From WRHT01 sp031550525 (GTDB lineage Bacteria; Desulfobacterota; Desulfovibrionia; Desulfovibrionales; Desulfovibrionaceae), in NCBI GenBank assembly GCA_031550525.1, contig JAVBON010000009.1, forward strand, positions 42,025 through 106,024: a stretch of DNA of 64,000 nucleotides, written 5' to 3'. The notes beneath the pieces were generated by a model. It had not been told where the DNA came from, ran no database searches, and saw only the letters and a list, made by a program, of their open reading frames with translations. Each line of letters opens with the position of its first letter. Position 1 is the first letter of the stretch. Positions 51,398 through 59,509 of this stretch are shown in pieces. Position numbers and translations under genes: made by a program.

Positions 51398-52315
51398 ATG
51401 CGTATAACCACATCTTCTGACAAAACCGGCAAAGCCCCCCTCTGGCTGGGCATTCTGGGCGCCACACTAATGTACGCCGGAGATATGTTGTTTTATGGAG
51501 AGCCGTCTAACACCAATCTGACGCAGGAAGGCCTTGTGGCCGTAATGCGCGGCATGCAACCAGCCCGTCTTATGGCGGGCGGGGCCCTCGGCCCCTTGTC
51601 GGGAATTCTCTATGGCATCGGATTTTACGGCGTTGGCAGGCTGGTGCGGGATGAGCACCGGAAGCTGCGCGGCACGATCGTTCTGCTGTTTTGCCTGGCC
51701 TTGGCCTATGGCGGGGCCTACCACAGCCACTACCCCAATTTGGCGTTCTCCTCCCTTGCGGCGGGAAGCGAAGTATTTCAGGTGACTTCCGGCTATGTAA
51801 CGCTACTTACCATGGGGGCTGTCGCGCCCATGGCTCTGGCCAGCGTTCTTTTTCTGTACGCGGTGCTGCTGGGCAAGACAACCTGCCGCAAGGCCGTGGC
51901 GCTGCTCTCGCCGCTGCCGCTTATGCTCCTGTACGTCCCGCTGCAAATGCTGCCCCCGCCATTTTTAACGCTGCTCACCGGCGGGTGGAACAACCTGCTT
52001 TTCATTATTTTCTTCCTGGCCTGCCTGAAAACCGCTGCGCAGACCACCCCGGCGGGTGATTGCGCAAAGCAAAAGGACGCGAGCCCGGCTTTGACGGATC
52101 TGGCTAAAAACGAAACCGCGCTCGTCAGAGAAATACGCTGCCTGCCGCGGGTGGCCGAGCGTCTGGCCGCAATGGGCCTGTTGCGTGGGTGCGCCGTAAC
52201 CGTACGGCAAAACGGCCGGACTCCGGTCATTGAATGCCGTGGCACCTTCATCGCGGTTTCGCGGCAAATTGCCAGCCTTATTGCAGTTGATAAAAGACCG
52301 GAGGCGAAAATATGA
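51398..52315 (+). CDS. Six-helix membrane protein fused to a FeoA domain
   Basis: A 305-residue protein. The first 215 or so residues contain about six hydrophobic helices (LWLGILGATLMYAGDMLFYGEPS at the start, then GPLSGILYGIGFYGVG, LFCLALAYGGAYHSHYP, LTMGAVAPMALASVLFLYAVLL, LPLMLLYVPLQML and LLFIIFFLACL), resembling the DUF6796 group. Residues about 228-305 are a FeoA SH3-like domain (LTDLAKNETALVREIRCLPRVAERLAAMGLLRGCAVTVRQNG...). FeoA normally is a small free cytosolic partner of FeoB. Here it is tethered to the membrane. The gene ends in an ATGA overlap with feoB, so they are co-translated. Confidence 0.8.
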   Translation: MRITTSSDKTGKAPLWLGILGATLMYAGDMLFYGEPSNTNLTQEGLVAVMRGMQPARLMAGGALGPLSGILYGIGFYGVGRLVRDEHRKLRGTIVLLFCLALAYGGAYHSHYPNLAFSSLAAGSEVFQVTSGYVTLLTMGAVAPMALASVLFLYAVLLGKTTCRKAVALLSPLPLMLLYVPLQMLPPPFLTLLTGGWNNLLFIIFFLACLKTAAQTTPAGDCAKQKDASPALTDLAKNETALVREIRCLPRVAERLAAMGLLRGCAVTVRQNGRTPVIECRGTFIAVSRQIASLIAVDKRPEAKI

Positions 52316-54300
52316 AAAGCGTAAGCGAACTCAGCGTGGCCATTGCCGGACAGCCTAACACCGGCAAATCAACCATTTTCGGCGCGTTGACCGGCGCCTA
52401 TCAGGAAGTGGGCAACTGGCCCGGAAAAACTGTCGAAAAAAAGCAAGGACGGGCGCGGCAAAAACACGGCGGCTATACCGTGGTTGATCTGCCGGGCAGC
52501 TATTCGTTGAGCGCCTTGTCAGAAGAAGAAAGAATCGCGGTTGATTTTCTGCGGCGGGAAGCGCCGGATCTGGTCGTGGTCACGGCCAGCGCGCTCAGCC
52601 CTGAGCGCACTCTGGCCTATGCCCTTGATATCATCGCCATGGGGCGGCCAGTGCTTGTTGTTCTGAACATGGCCGATATAGCGGAGGCCAACGGCATTCG
52701 TCTTGACGTAAAAGGCATTGCCGATGCGCTCGGCGTGCCTGTGCTGCTGCTTTCAGCCATCGCAAAGCACGATGTCGAAGCGTTGCGGTCGGCCATCGCC
52801 CAAGCCTTGCGCGGCCCCCGCCGCGCCGCCCCCATGCCGGAGGGTCTGGTTTCTTTTCTGCCCAGCTCGCTGCGCGGGGATTTTGCCGTTGGCCGCGAGC
52901 TACTCCAAAGCCATTACGGTATGGAGCATAGCAAGGCCTTTGCGGTGATCTGCCAGGCCTTGAACGGAGATGCCGAGAGCCGGGCGCTGCTCGCGGCGGC
53001 GCCAGAGGCTGCCGCAATTACGGGCAGGCTATTTTCCGAACAGGCCGCCGCGCAATTCAGGGAGGCACGCGCCCGCTGGATTGAGCGCATGGTGGGCAGA
53101 GACCGGCCAGGGGCTTCGCAGGCAAGCACCCGCACCGTCGCGTGGGACGCATGGCTTTTGCATCCGCTTTGGGGCGTGCTCTGCATGCTCTTCATCCTGT
53201 TCTTCGCGCTCATCGTGGGGTTTGGGGTCGGCTTTCCGCTGGCCGCTTCAACCGCCAAGCTGTTCAGCATTCCCGAGGCATATATTCTGGCCTGGGGGCA
53301 GAGTGGGCCCTCAATACTCGCCGCCATGGCCATAGGAGCCTGGAGGGGCGTAAGCGCTGTTGTCGCCATGCTGCCGTTTCTCATAGTTTTTTATGCCGTC
53401 TTCGCGTTTCTTGAAGATGTAGGGTACATGGCCCGCGCCGCCTTTATCATGGACAGAGCCATGAGCAAAATAGGCCTTAACGGCAAGGCGTTCATTCCGC
53501 TGTTATTCGCGGTTCCCTGCAATGTAGCTGGTGTTGTCGGATGCCGCACAATAGAAAACCCGCGCGACCGCCTGCTGACGATTCTGCTTATTCCCCTAGT
53601 GCCATGCACGGCAAAAATAGTGGTTATGGTCTCCATCGCGTCATGGCTGTTCCCCCCGGTGCAGGCGGCTCTGACGGTCGTGGGCCTCTTATGCATGAAC
53701 GCGCTGGTGCTGGCCTGCGTCAGCCTTTTCGCGGGCAGGCTGATGCCGCGCGGCTCTGAGGGCAGCGACCTGCTAATGGAGTTGCCGCACTTTCACCGGC
53801 CAAACTTAACTACAATATCTCGCTACATTTCACGTAACATCTTTATTTTTCTCAAAAAGGCCTCCACCCTGATCATCGCTTTCAGTATTCTGCTCTGGTT
53901 TGTGGCTTACTACCCTACTGCGGATATTGAAAGCAGCCTGCTCGGGCAGTTTGGCAAAGCCATTCAGCCCCTGGGCAACTTGATGGGCCTGGACTGGCGT
54001 TTGCTAAGCGCGCTGCTGGCCTCGGCGGTCAGCAAAGAAGCCCTGCTCGCCACTCTCGGCATCCTGTACGAAGCCGGGCCTGAGCAGTTGCCCGCCATCT
54101 TGCGCGCCAGCGTTTCCCATTCCGGAGCCATAGCGTTCATGTGCGCGCAAAGTCTGTTTCTGCCCTGTGTGATAACCTTGGGCATTTTATACAGCGAATC
54201 CCGCTCCCTTAAAGTTATAGCTGTAATCGTCGCCTATACGCTGCTGCTGCCGCTCATTGTGGCGTCATTGGCGTATCAGGCGCTTACACTGTTCTGGTAA
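52312..54300 (+). CDS. feoB: Ferrous iron transporter FeoB
   Basis: A 662-residue Fe(II) permease. The N-terminal G domain has G1 GQPNTGKST (13-21), G3 DLPG (59-62) and G4 NMAD, with the switch sequence YQEVGNWPGKTVEKK. The membrane part (about 290-660) shows the two Gate motifs with VGYMARAAFIMDRAMSKIGLNGKAFIPLL and FAVPCNVAGVVGCRTIENPRDR, and later VSKEALLATLGILY. It imports ferrous iron across the inner membrane. Its start overlaps the FeoA-fusion gene by 4 bp. The unit follows the TonB receptor directly, so ferric and ferrous uptake genes are joined. Confidence 0.95.
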   Translation: MKSVSELSVAIAGQPNTGKSTIFGALTGAYQEVGNWPGKTVEKKQGRARQKHGGYTVVDLPGSYSLSALSEEERIAVDFLRREAPDLVVVTASALSPERTLAYALDIIAMGRPVLVVLNMADIAEANGIRLDVKGIADALGVPVLLLSAIAKHDVEALRSAIAQALRGPRRAAPMPEGLVSFLPSSLRGDFAVGRELLQSHYGMEHSKAFAVICQALNGDAESRALLAAAPEAAAITGRLFSEQAAAQFREARARWIERMVGRDRPGASQASTRTVAWDAWLLHPLWGVLCMLFILFFALIVGFGVGFPLAASTAKLFSIPEAYILAWGQSGPSILAAMAIGAWRGVSAVVAMLPFLIVFYAVFAFLEDVGYMARAAFIMDRAMSKIGLNGKAFIPLLFAVPCNVAGVVGCRTIENPRDRLLTILLIPLVPCTAKIVVMVSIASWLFPPVQAALTVVGLLCMNALVLACVSLFAGRLMPRGSEGSDLLMELPHFHRPNLTTISRYISRNIFIFLKKASTLIIAFSILLWFVAYYPTADIESSLLGQFGKAIQPLGNLMGLDWRLLSALLASAVSKEALLATLGILYEAGPEQLPAILRASVSHSGAIAFMCAQSLFLPCVITLGILYSESRSLKVIAVIVAYTLLLPLIVASLAYQALTLFW

Positions 54301-54462
54301 GCGCAGGTGGCGGCCTTAGTGTGCAGTGACTTTTCAACTCCGGGTAGTGAAATGCCACATTAAAATGGTAATATATTGAATTATCAAAATGAAATTTTGA
54401 ACATATTAAAGTCTATCAGGGAATTTATTTTGATAAACAGGTATACTTTGCACATACTATAA

Positions 54463-54752
54463 TTATGTGAGTTAGTCCCGATTTGATCTGGCAGTTCTCT
54501 CTCATGGCAAGATGGAGATGCAAGATTAAATCGGGACTAACTCACATAAGCTATGAGCTGGGTTTCACTTCTAATACCCAAACGTTCGCTCAGCTCTTTG
54601 TAACTGCCTTTGCCTTCAAGGTACATGCGTACTGCATCTTCCTTAAAGCCGTTGGAATAACTATTATTTTTACGTCGGACCATGAAAAACCCCATCAGGT
54701 TACAACATGCGGCTTAACACGCTTTTTTATGTTGTCCGCCTAATGGGGGTCA
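54463..54752 (-). mobile_element. Remnant of an IS3-family (IS150-like) insertion sequence
   Basis: On the minus strand the segment starts with TGACCCCCATTAGGCGGACA (54733-54752), which fits an IS3-family left inverted repeat, then carries the beginning of orfA and stops. A 22-bp perfect inverted repeat (54463-54484 and 54528-54549, arm TTATGTGAGTTAGTCCCGATTT) closes the other side. No orfB or right end was found. The gap 54301-54904 holds nothing else I can support. Confidence 0.65.
54537..54683 (-). pseudogene. Truncated IS3-type transposase orfA
   Basis: A 48-residue product with NSYSNGFKEDAVRMYLEGKG and SYKELSERLGIRSETQL, the HTH start of IS3-family OrfA, ended early by a stop codon that belongs to the adjacent inverted repeat. 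The normal OrfA is about 90-170 residues, and the catalytic orfB is absent, so it is inactive. Confidence 0.7.
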
Positions 54753-54904
54753 TACCAAGTAGCCCCTTGTCTTTAGGCCACCCATATCACAGCCCCTCCT
54801 CTAACAACTTGATAAAAACCGCCAGATATTGAATAATACCCTTCGCCCTTAAAGCTGCCTCCATCTGGAGAGCGGCTTTTCCAATAACAATTTGGGAGCA
54901 AACC

Positions 54905-56092
54905 ATGAGCAATATAAATTCGCCTTTAGGCTACAAATATGCCGTTGTCAGCGCCGGGTTCAGAAAACAGCCGCGCAACGATCTGGCCCTTGTCGTAAGC
55001 GACAAGCCCGCTCTGGCCGCCGCCATGTTTACCACCAACCTCTTTGCGGCCGCACCCGTGCTTGTCGGGCGCGAAATGATAAGCAAACACGGCTGGTTCC
55101 GGGCCGTTATGTTCAACTCCGGCCAAGCCAACGCCAGCACCGGCGAAAAAGGCCTGCAAGACTGCCGCCAAAGCCTTGAGCTGGCCGCCAGGGCCACAGG
55201 GCTGCTGCCGGAAGAAATTTTGCCCGGCTCCACCGGCGTTATAGGCGCAGTATACAATATGGGACTGTGGCGCGACGCAGCGCCCAAACTGGCCGCAAAC
55301 CTTGGCAAAAGCGGGCCGGAAGATTTTGCCAGAGCCATGATGACCACCGACCGCTTCCATAAAATCGCCAGAGCCGAAGTAACGCTCAAAGGCGGCACTG
55401 TGCGCCTTTTAGGCATGGCCAAAGGCGCGGGCATGATCTGCCCCAACATGGCCACCATGCTCTCCGTGCTCCTGTGCGACGCCAAGGTGGATTCGCAACT
55501 CTGGCGCTCCCTTACGGCCGAAGCCACCCGCCTTCCCTTTAACCGCGTAACCGGTGACGGCGACACCAGCACCAACGACACCATCTACGCCCTTGCCAAC
55601 GGCGCCAGCGGCGTGCATGTGGGAGAGAACGAAGCCCAAGCCCTTAAGGCCGGTATGGTGGAAGTGCTCGGCAAGCTCGCCTACATGCTGGTGGAGGACG
55701 GCGAAGGCGCAACCAAGGTAATGCACATAAAAATAAGCGGCGCGGCCAGCGCGGAAGACGCTGAAAAAGCCGCCCGCGCCATCGGGCACTCTCAACTGGT
55801 TAAAACCGCCATGTACGGGCAAGATGCCAACTGGGGCCGCATAACCGCCGCCCTTGGGCGCAGCGGAGCCGTTTTCAGGCCTGAAGAGGTAGTGCTTGCG
55901 GTGTGCGGGGTTGAGATCTTCCGCAACAACATGCCCTGCATGTTCGAGGATGACCCGGTGCTCACCGAGGCCCTGAAAGACCGCGATATCAACATAGACC
56001 TAAAAATGGGCAACGGGGCTTTCTCTTACGAGTTGCTGGCTTCGGACCTGACGCATAAATATGTGGATATAAACGCGGATTACAGAAGTTAA
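54905..56092 (+). CDS. argJ: Bifunctional ornithine acetyltransferase / N-acetylglutamate synthase ArgJ
   Basis: A 395-residue protein matching ArgJ throughout. It starts GYKYAVVSAGFRKQPRNDLALVVSD and reaches the autoproteolysis site NMATML, where cleavage between A183 and T184 exposes the nucleophilic threonine. Further motifs are TGDGDTSTNDTIYALANG and GQDANWGRITAALGRSG, and it ends with the family tail LTHKYVDINADYRS. It moves acetyl groups from N-acetylornithine to glutamate in the arginine pathway. GGGAG precedes the ATG. It is a lone gene with a terminator at 56231. Confidence 0.96.
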   Translation: MSNINSPLGYKYAVVSAGFRKQPRNDLALVVSDKPALAAAMFTTNLFAAAPVLVGREMISKHGWFRAVMFNSGQANASTGEKGLQDCRQSLELAARATGLLPEEILPGSTGVIGAVYNMGLWRDAAPKLAANLGKSGPEDFARAMMTTDRFHKIARAEVTLKGGTVRLLGMAKGAGMICPNMATMLSVLLCDAKVDSQLWRSLTAEATRLPFNRVTGDGDTSTNDTIYALANGASGVHVGENEAQALKAGMVEVLGKLAYMLVEDGEGATKVMHIKISGAASAEDAEKAARAIGHSQLVKTAMYGQDANWGRITAALGRSGAVFRPEEVVLAVCGVEIFRNNMPCMFEDDPVLTEALKDRDINIDLKMGNGAFSYELLASDLTHKYVDINADYRS

Positions 56093-56230
56093 AGCATCTT
56101 GATACGTTAAGGGCGCACGCAGCCCATTTGTGCCCGCGATGTGCCAAGCGCAATGGCAAAATGAAAAAAGCGCAAGGCAACTACCGGCAAATATAAACAA
56201 AACCGGCATCACCGGGAGTATTCCAAACAA

Positions 56231-56269
56231 AACAGCCGCTACAGGCCTTTATGGCCCGTAACGGCTGTT
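56231..56269. terminator. Bidirectional terminator between argJ and the next gene
   Basis: AACAGCCGCTACAGGCC pairs with GGCCCGTAACGGCTGTT with two mismatches around TTTAT. It lies between convergent genes. Confidence 0.75.
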
Positions 56270-56296
56270 TGCTTGCGGGTAAGGGTAGCCCCGCTT

Positions 56297-56791
56297 CTAC
56301 AGGTAATCGCCCCGGTCAAACTTAAAGCGCTCGGTGGTAGTAAGCACATCAAGCTCGTTAACCAGCCCGGCCAAGGCCGGGTTGCCATCAAGGTTAGCGG
56401 CGCTCCCCTTGATGGACTGCAATTCATCGCTCATGCCCTCAAGCAAACCATACATTTGCTTCAGGTTGGCCGCGCCAGGCCTTGCCATTGAGCCGGAATA
56501 CATATCCCACTTATCCAGCAGGCTGTTCATGCGCTCAAATACAAAGTCGCCATCCTGCGCGGCTTCGTTCGTGCCTGCCATTCCGCTAAGCTCCTGCGAG
56601 GCGCGAATTTGCATGGCAAGGGCGGCGGAGTTCTGTTCGGCAGTGGCTGCAAACGCGGCCGCGGCTCCATTTTGCGATTGGTTAAGCTGCTGGTTGAGAA
56701 GAGCTTCAAAGCCTTCTCCGTCAACCTTGGGCTTCCTGTGGGCTTCACCCTGTTCAAGTAAAGCGTGCAACGGGTCATTTTGTATTTTCAT
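56297..56791 (-). CDS. Hypothetical protein of the sigma-54 (probably flagellar) regulon
   Basis: A 164-residue, Gln/Ala-rich, mostly helical protein without signal peptide or membrane segment: GEGFEALLNQQLNQSQNGAAAAF in the first third, FERMNSLLDKWDMYSGSMARPGAANLKQMYGLLEGM in the middle, and LTTTERFKFDRGDYL at the end. The start at 56791 has GGGGG upstream. A sigma-54 promoter with ideal spacing lies about 40 bp upstream, as for fliD, which suggests a flagellar or motility role. The fold resembles flagellar assembly or muramidase-adjacent proteins, but I do not recognise a family. Confidence 0.72.
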   Translation of the reverse strand: MKIQNDPLHALLEQGEAHRKPKVDGEGFEALLNQQLNQSQNGAAAAFAATAEQNSAALAMQIRASQELSGMAGTNEAAQDGDFVFERMNSLLDKWDMYSGSMARPGAANLKQMYGLLEGMSDELQSIKGSAANLDGNPALAGLVNELDVLTTTERFKFDRGDYL

Positions 56792-56828
56792 TTCTGCCCC
56801 CAGGTTAATTGTTCCATGCAGAAGCGTT

Positions 56829-56844
56829 AGCAAAAAACTTGCCA
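56829..56844 (-). promoter_or_regulatory. Sigma-54 promoter
   Basis: On the minus strand TGGCAAGTTTTTTGCT fits TGGCAC-N5-TTGCW with exact spacing. It ends 37 bp before the start of the hypothetical gene at 56791. Confidence 0.72.
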
Positions 56845-57061
56845 AGAAAAATGATTTTTATAATTACTTAATTTACCAATATTTTATATTACATTGGCTG
56901 AAAGTTGCCCGGCATTTTTTGCCTTGAAGGAAAAAATTGCAACAACGCGCGACTGATATTTTTTTTCTGATTCTTGCACAAACCTGTCAAAAATTATATA
57001 AAGTAAACAGAAGGTGAATATTATATATTCTTACACCACATATAATCCAAGGAGTTAGAGT

Positions 57062-57517
57062 ATGAAGTCAATTAATAAAATTCTGGTCGCTGTGGATCTG
57101 TCCCCTCAAAGCACCAACGTGGCCGATTACGCGGTATGCCTCGCCAAATCGCTGGATGCCGAAATTATAGCCGTTTATGTAGCCCCGTCTCTCGGGCATT
57201 ATGTTGGCTTTCATGTTCCCACCAGTTCCATTGAAAACTTTGTGGGCGAGGTTGTCAACGGCGCGGAAAAATCCATGGAAGAATTCGTAAAGGAAAAATT
57301 CCACGGAGTAAAGGCCCAAGGCAAGGTTATAAGCGGCTATGCGGCCGAAGAGATTATCAACCAGGCCAAAGAAAATAGCGTTGACCTTATTGTTATGGGC
57401 ACCCACGGCCGGGCCGGGCTGGATAGAATTCTGTTCGGCTCCGTGGCGGAAAAGGTTGTAAAAACCTCCAATATTCCCGTGCTTACCGTACGGCCGGATA
57501 TAAAGGCCGAATGTTAG
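57062..57517 (+). CDS. Universal stress protein, UspA family
   Basis: A 151-residue, single-domain Usp. It starts INKILVAVDLSPQSTNVADYAVCLA, and the nucleotide-binding signature GTHGRAGLDRILFGSVAEKVVKTSNIPVLTV is complete (G-2x-G-9x-G-S/T), so it probably binds ATP. It is a cytosolic stress-response protein. AAGGAG lies seven bases upstream. A modular hairpin repeat begins 8 bp after its stop codon. The upstream 56845-57061 region is AT-rich and likely holds its promoter. Confidence 0.93.
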   Translation: MKSINKILVAVDLSPQSTNVADYAVCLAKSLDAEIIAVYVAPSLGHYVGFHVPTSSIENFVGEVVNGAEKSMEEFVKEKFHGVKAQGKVISGYAAEEIINQAKENSVDLIVMGTHGRAGLDRILFGSVAEKVVKTSNIPVLTVRPDIKAEC

Positions 57518-57525
57518 CTGCTCTT

Positions 57526-57676
57526 GGGGGCTGTCTCTAAAAAGACGGATTTTGTTCTCTGGCAAAGAAAGTGTCGATTCCAGGACAGGGTGATACTCTA
57601 ATGGTACAGCCCCGGACAAAAATTGGCGCTTGACGCAGCCAAGGGGGAAAAAAGACGCTTTTTAGCGACAGCCCCC
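57526..57676 (+). repeat. Modular hairpin repeat, copy B
   Basis: A 151-bp hairpin. Outer arms GGGGGCTGTCTCTAAAAAG and CTTTTTAGCGACAGCCCCC pair with one mismatch. Shared scaffold blocks are GATTTTGTTCTCTGGCA AAGAAAG, GTGATACTCTAATGG and TTGACGCAGCCAAGGGGGAA. It begins 8 bp after the UspA stop codon. Confidence 0.78.
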
Positions 57677-57691
57677 AGCCTTATTTGTAAA

Positions 57692-57729
57692 CAGGCAGGC
57701 CCCCGTTACACGAGCGGAGGCCTGCCTGC
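57692..57729. terminator. Terminator between uspA-type gene and GT9
   Basis: CAGGCAGGCC pairs with GGCCTGCCTG, extended inside by CCCG/CGGA, and runs into CTTTTG. It sits between convergent genes. Confidence 0.7.
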
Positions 57730-57748
57730 TTTTGAAATTTACCGGCTA

Positions 57749-59308
57749 TCAGGCTTCTATTTCCTCCACCAACCTGGCTTTGCGCATTATGCCGAATTGC
57801 AGATATTCCGGCGCGGCCTTTTGGTCTATTATGCCTGCCGGGCTCTGCCATTTTATGCCGTTTTCAGGCGGGATGAAAAGGCCGCGCTGTTGCATGAACA
57901 CCAAAGCTCCAGCCGGTTTGGCTGGCAAGGCGGCCCCTCTGGGGTTTACGCCGGAGGGCGGAACAGTATCTTTAAGGTTGGCGTATGAGGCGGTGGTAGC
58001 GCCGTTGGGTTGCGCGTCCACCGGTGAGGTTGTGGCGAAGCGTTGCGGATAATGCAGTTTTATGGCGCGTTCCACGGCTTCGCCTGCAAATTCAGGCAGC
58101 AGGCCTTTTACGCAGTAGCATTCGGGGTAGGGGCAGCGCCAGTCGCAACGCATGCACGAAAGGGGCAGACAAATTATGGAGTTGAAGGCGGAATAAGGCC
58201 AAACCCGCCCTATGTTGCCGCAGCCCAACAGCACGGCATTGGGCCTTTCCAGCGCGCAGGCCATATGCATAAGGCCTGTATCCACCCCCATGGCGAAGAG
58301 GCTTTTTTCCAGCAAAGCGGCGGATACGGACAGTTCCGTTTTGCCGCTGGCGTTAAAGGTTTTTATGCCAGCCTCTTTTAGTTTGAAAAGTATGCCCGCG
58401 TTGGCCGCATGCTCGGCTTTACCGCCCAGGGCCAGCACGTTCAGCCCCAGCTTGCGGCAAACCGGCGCAAGGGCCTCGGCGAAATGCGGATAGTCTTTTA
58501 GGGGCGAGCTGCTCACTCCGGCCAGCGCTATGGTACTGGCAGGCTCCAAACCGGCTTCGGCAAAAATTTGCGCGGCCTCCGCCCGGTCTTGCTCCGTAAG
58601 CCACACTCTGGTCTGGGCTGGCTCCAGCCCCAAGGCGCGTAACGCGTCCATCTGCTCGGCCAGAACGTGCCCACTTCCTTTGCGCGTGGGAATAACCGCC
58701 CCTATACTGCGTATAAAATCGGCCCGGCAGCGTTCTTCGTCTGCGGAAACATGGCCGGGAGTGTTAACTGGGGCATTTTCAACCCCCTTTACTGGCGCTT
58801 CAGCAGGCCTTCCATCATACTTTGCCGCAGGCTCTTTGCCGTGCCCTCTGCCGGAGCTTGCGGCAGACATTTTGGCAGGCGCATTCAAGAGCACCCTGCC
58901 CGGCTCACCTGCAAAGGGCGGCCACTGCGGCGCAATGGACATTATGGGCGCTTGCGCGGCCCACAAAAACATAATCAGCCCGCTGCTGGGGCGGGAGACC
59001 AGATTAAGGGCCAAATCGGCCTGTACCTCGGCCAGTTGTTGAAAAATAGCATCGAGATACCCAGGTTTGGACGCTTCCTTGGAATCTATGCTGATTACGC
59101 GCTCCACAAAGGGGCAGCGGCCGAAAAAACCGGCTGAGACCTTTTGGCAAAACACCGTAACGGCCGCGTTGGGAAAAACCTGCGGCAGACGCGCGAACAC
59201 GGCGCTTTCCAGCACGGCGTCGCCTATGCCGTCTATGGAATAGAACAGCAAACGCCGAACTCTGGAAAAATCCGGGTCGACCTGTTTTCTGGTGTAAGAA
59301 ACGTACAT
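57749..59308 (-). CDS. Family 9 glycosyltransferase (heptosyltransferase type)
   Basis: A 519-residue GT-B enzyme. The N-domain has RRLLFYSIDGIGDAVLESAVFARLPQVFPNAAVTVFCQK, the GT9 start (usually IGDxLLxTPxL). The C-domain shows IALAGVSSSPLKDYPHFAEAL, the family donor site LFAMGVDTGLMHMACALERPNAVLLGCGN, and a Cys-rich block (CLPLSCMRCDWRCPYPECYCVKGL). It likely adds heptose or a related sugar to lipopolysaccharide core or to a flagellar/surface glycan. An Ala/Lys-rich insert of about 45 residues separates the domains, and an extra C-terminal tail of about 75 residues follows. The ATG at 59308 lacks a good Shine-Dalgarno sequence; a TTG at 59320 is an alternative. Confidence 0.87.
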   Translation of the reverse strand: MYVSYTRKQVDPDFSRVRRLLFYSIDGIGDAVLESAVFARLPQVFPNAAVTVFCQKVSAGFFGRCPFVERVISIDSKEASKPGYLDAIFQQLAEVQADLALNLVSRPSSGLIMFLWAAQAPIMSIAPQWPPFAGEPGRVLLNAPAKMSAASSGRGHGKEPAAKYDGRPAEAPVKGVENAPVNTPGHVSADEERCRADFIRSIGAVIPTRKGSGHVLAEQMDALRALGLEPAQTRVWLTEQDRAEAAQIFAEAGLEPASTIALAGVSSSPLKDYPHFAEALAPVCRKLGLNVLALGGKAEHAANAGILFKLKEAGIKTFNASGKTELSVSAALLEKSLFAMGVDTGLMHMACALERPNAVLLGCGNIGRVWPYSAFNSIICLPLSCMRCDWRCPYPECYCVKGLLPEFAGEAVERAIKLHYPQRFATTSPVDAQPNGATTASYANLKDTVPPSGVNPRGAALPAKPAGALVFMQQRGLFIPPENGIKWQSPAGIIDQKAAPEYLQFGIMRKARLVEEIEA

Positions 59309-59364
59309 GCCGCTTGCCAAGCCGTTTAAGTATTATCCACGCCGTTTAAATTTTAACCAAGCTC

Positions 59365-59509
59365 CAGAAACCGTCTCATAATTGTCTTTTTGTGCTCTGG
59401 CTGCGTCAGATTGGTGCGGGTCGAAGCTTATGTCTGTATACACCGCGCTCCGGCCTGTACCAATCTTTCTTGCCAGAGCACAAAAATCCTAATTATGAGA
59501 CGGTTTCTG
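59365..59509 (-). repeat. Modular hairpin repeat, copy C
   Basis: A 145-bp hairpin. Outer arms CAGAAACCGTCTCATAATT and AATTATGAGACGGTTTCTG are perfect. Inner arms AGATTGGT and ACCAATCT pair exactly, and TTTTTGTGCTCTGGC pairs with GCCAGAGCACAAAAA. Read on the minus strand the blocks GATTTTTGTGCTCTGGCAAG, GTGTATACAG and TGACGCAGCCAGAGCACAAA follow the order of copies A and B. Its arm supplies the last codons and stop of the gene at 59493. Confidence 0.8.

Noticed and set aside
54483..54743. An 86-codon plus-strand open frame in the argJ-feoB gap
   Set aside because: It is the antisense of the IS3 remnant; the minus-strand reading gives a recognisable OrfA start.
24172..59509. The three 3'-end hairpins as integron attC sites
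   Set aside because: Position after stop codons and 138-151 bp size fit attC loosely, but the conserved GTTRRRY and RYYYAAC core sites are missing and the genes are not cassette-like or clustered.
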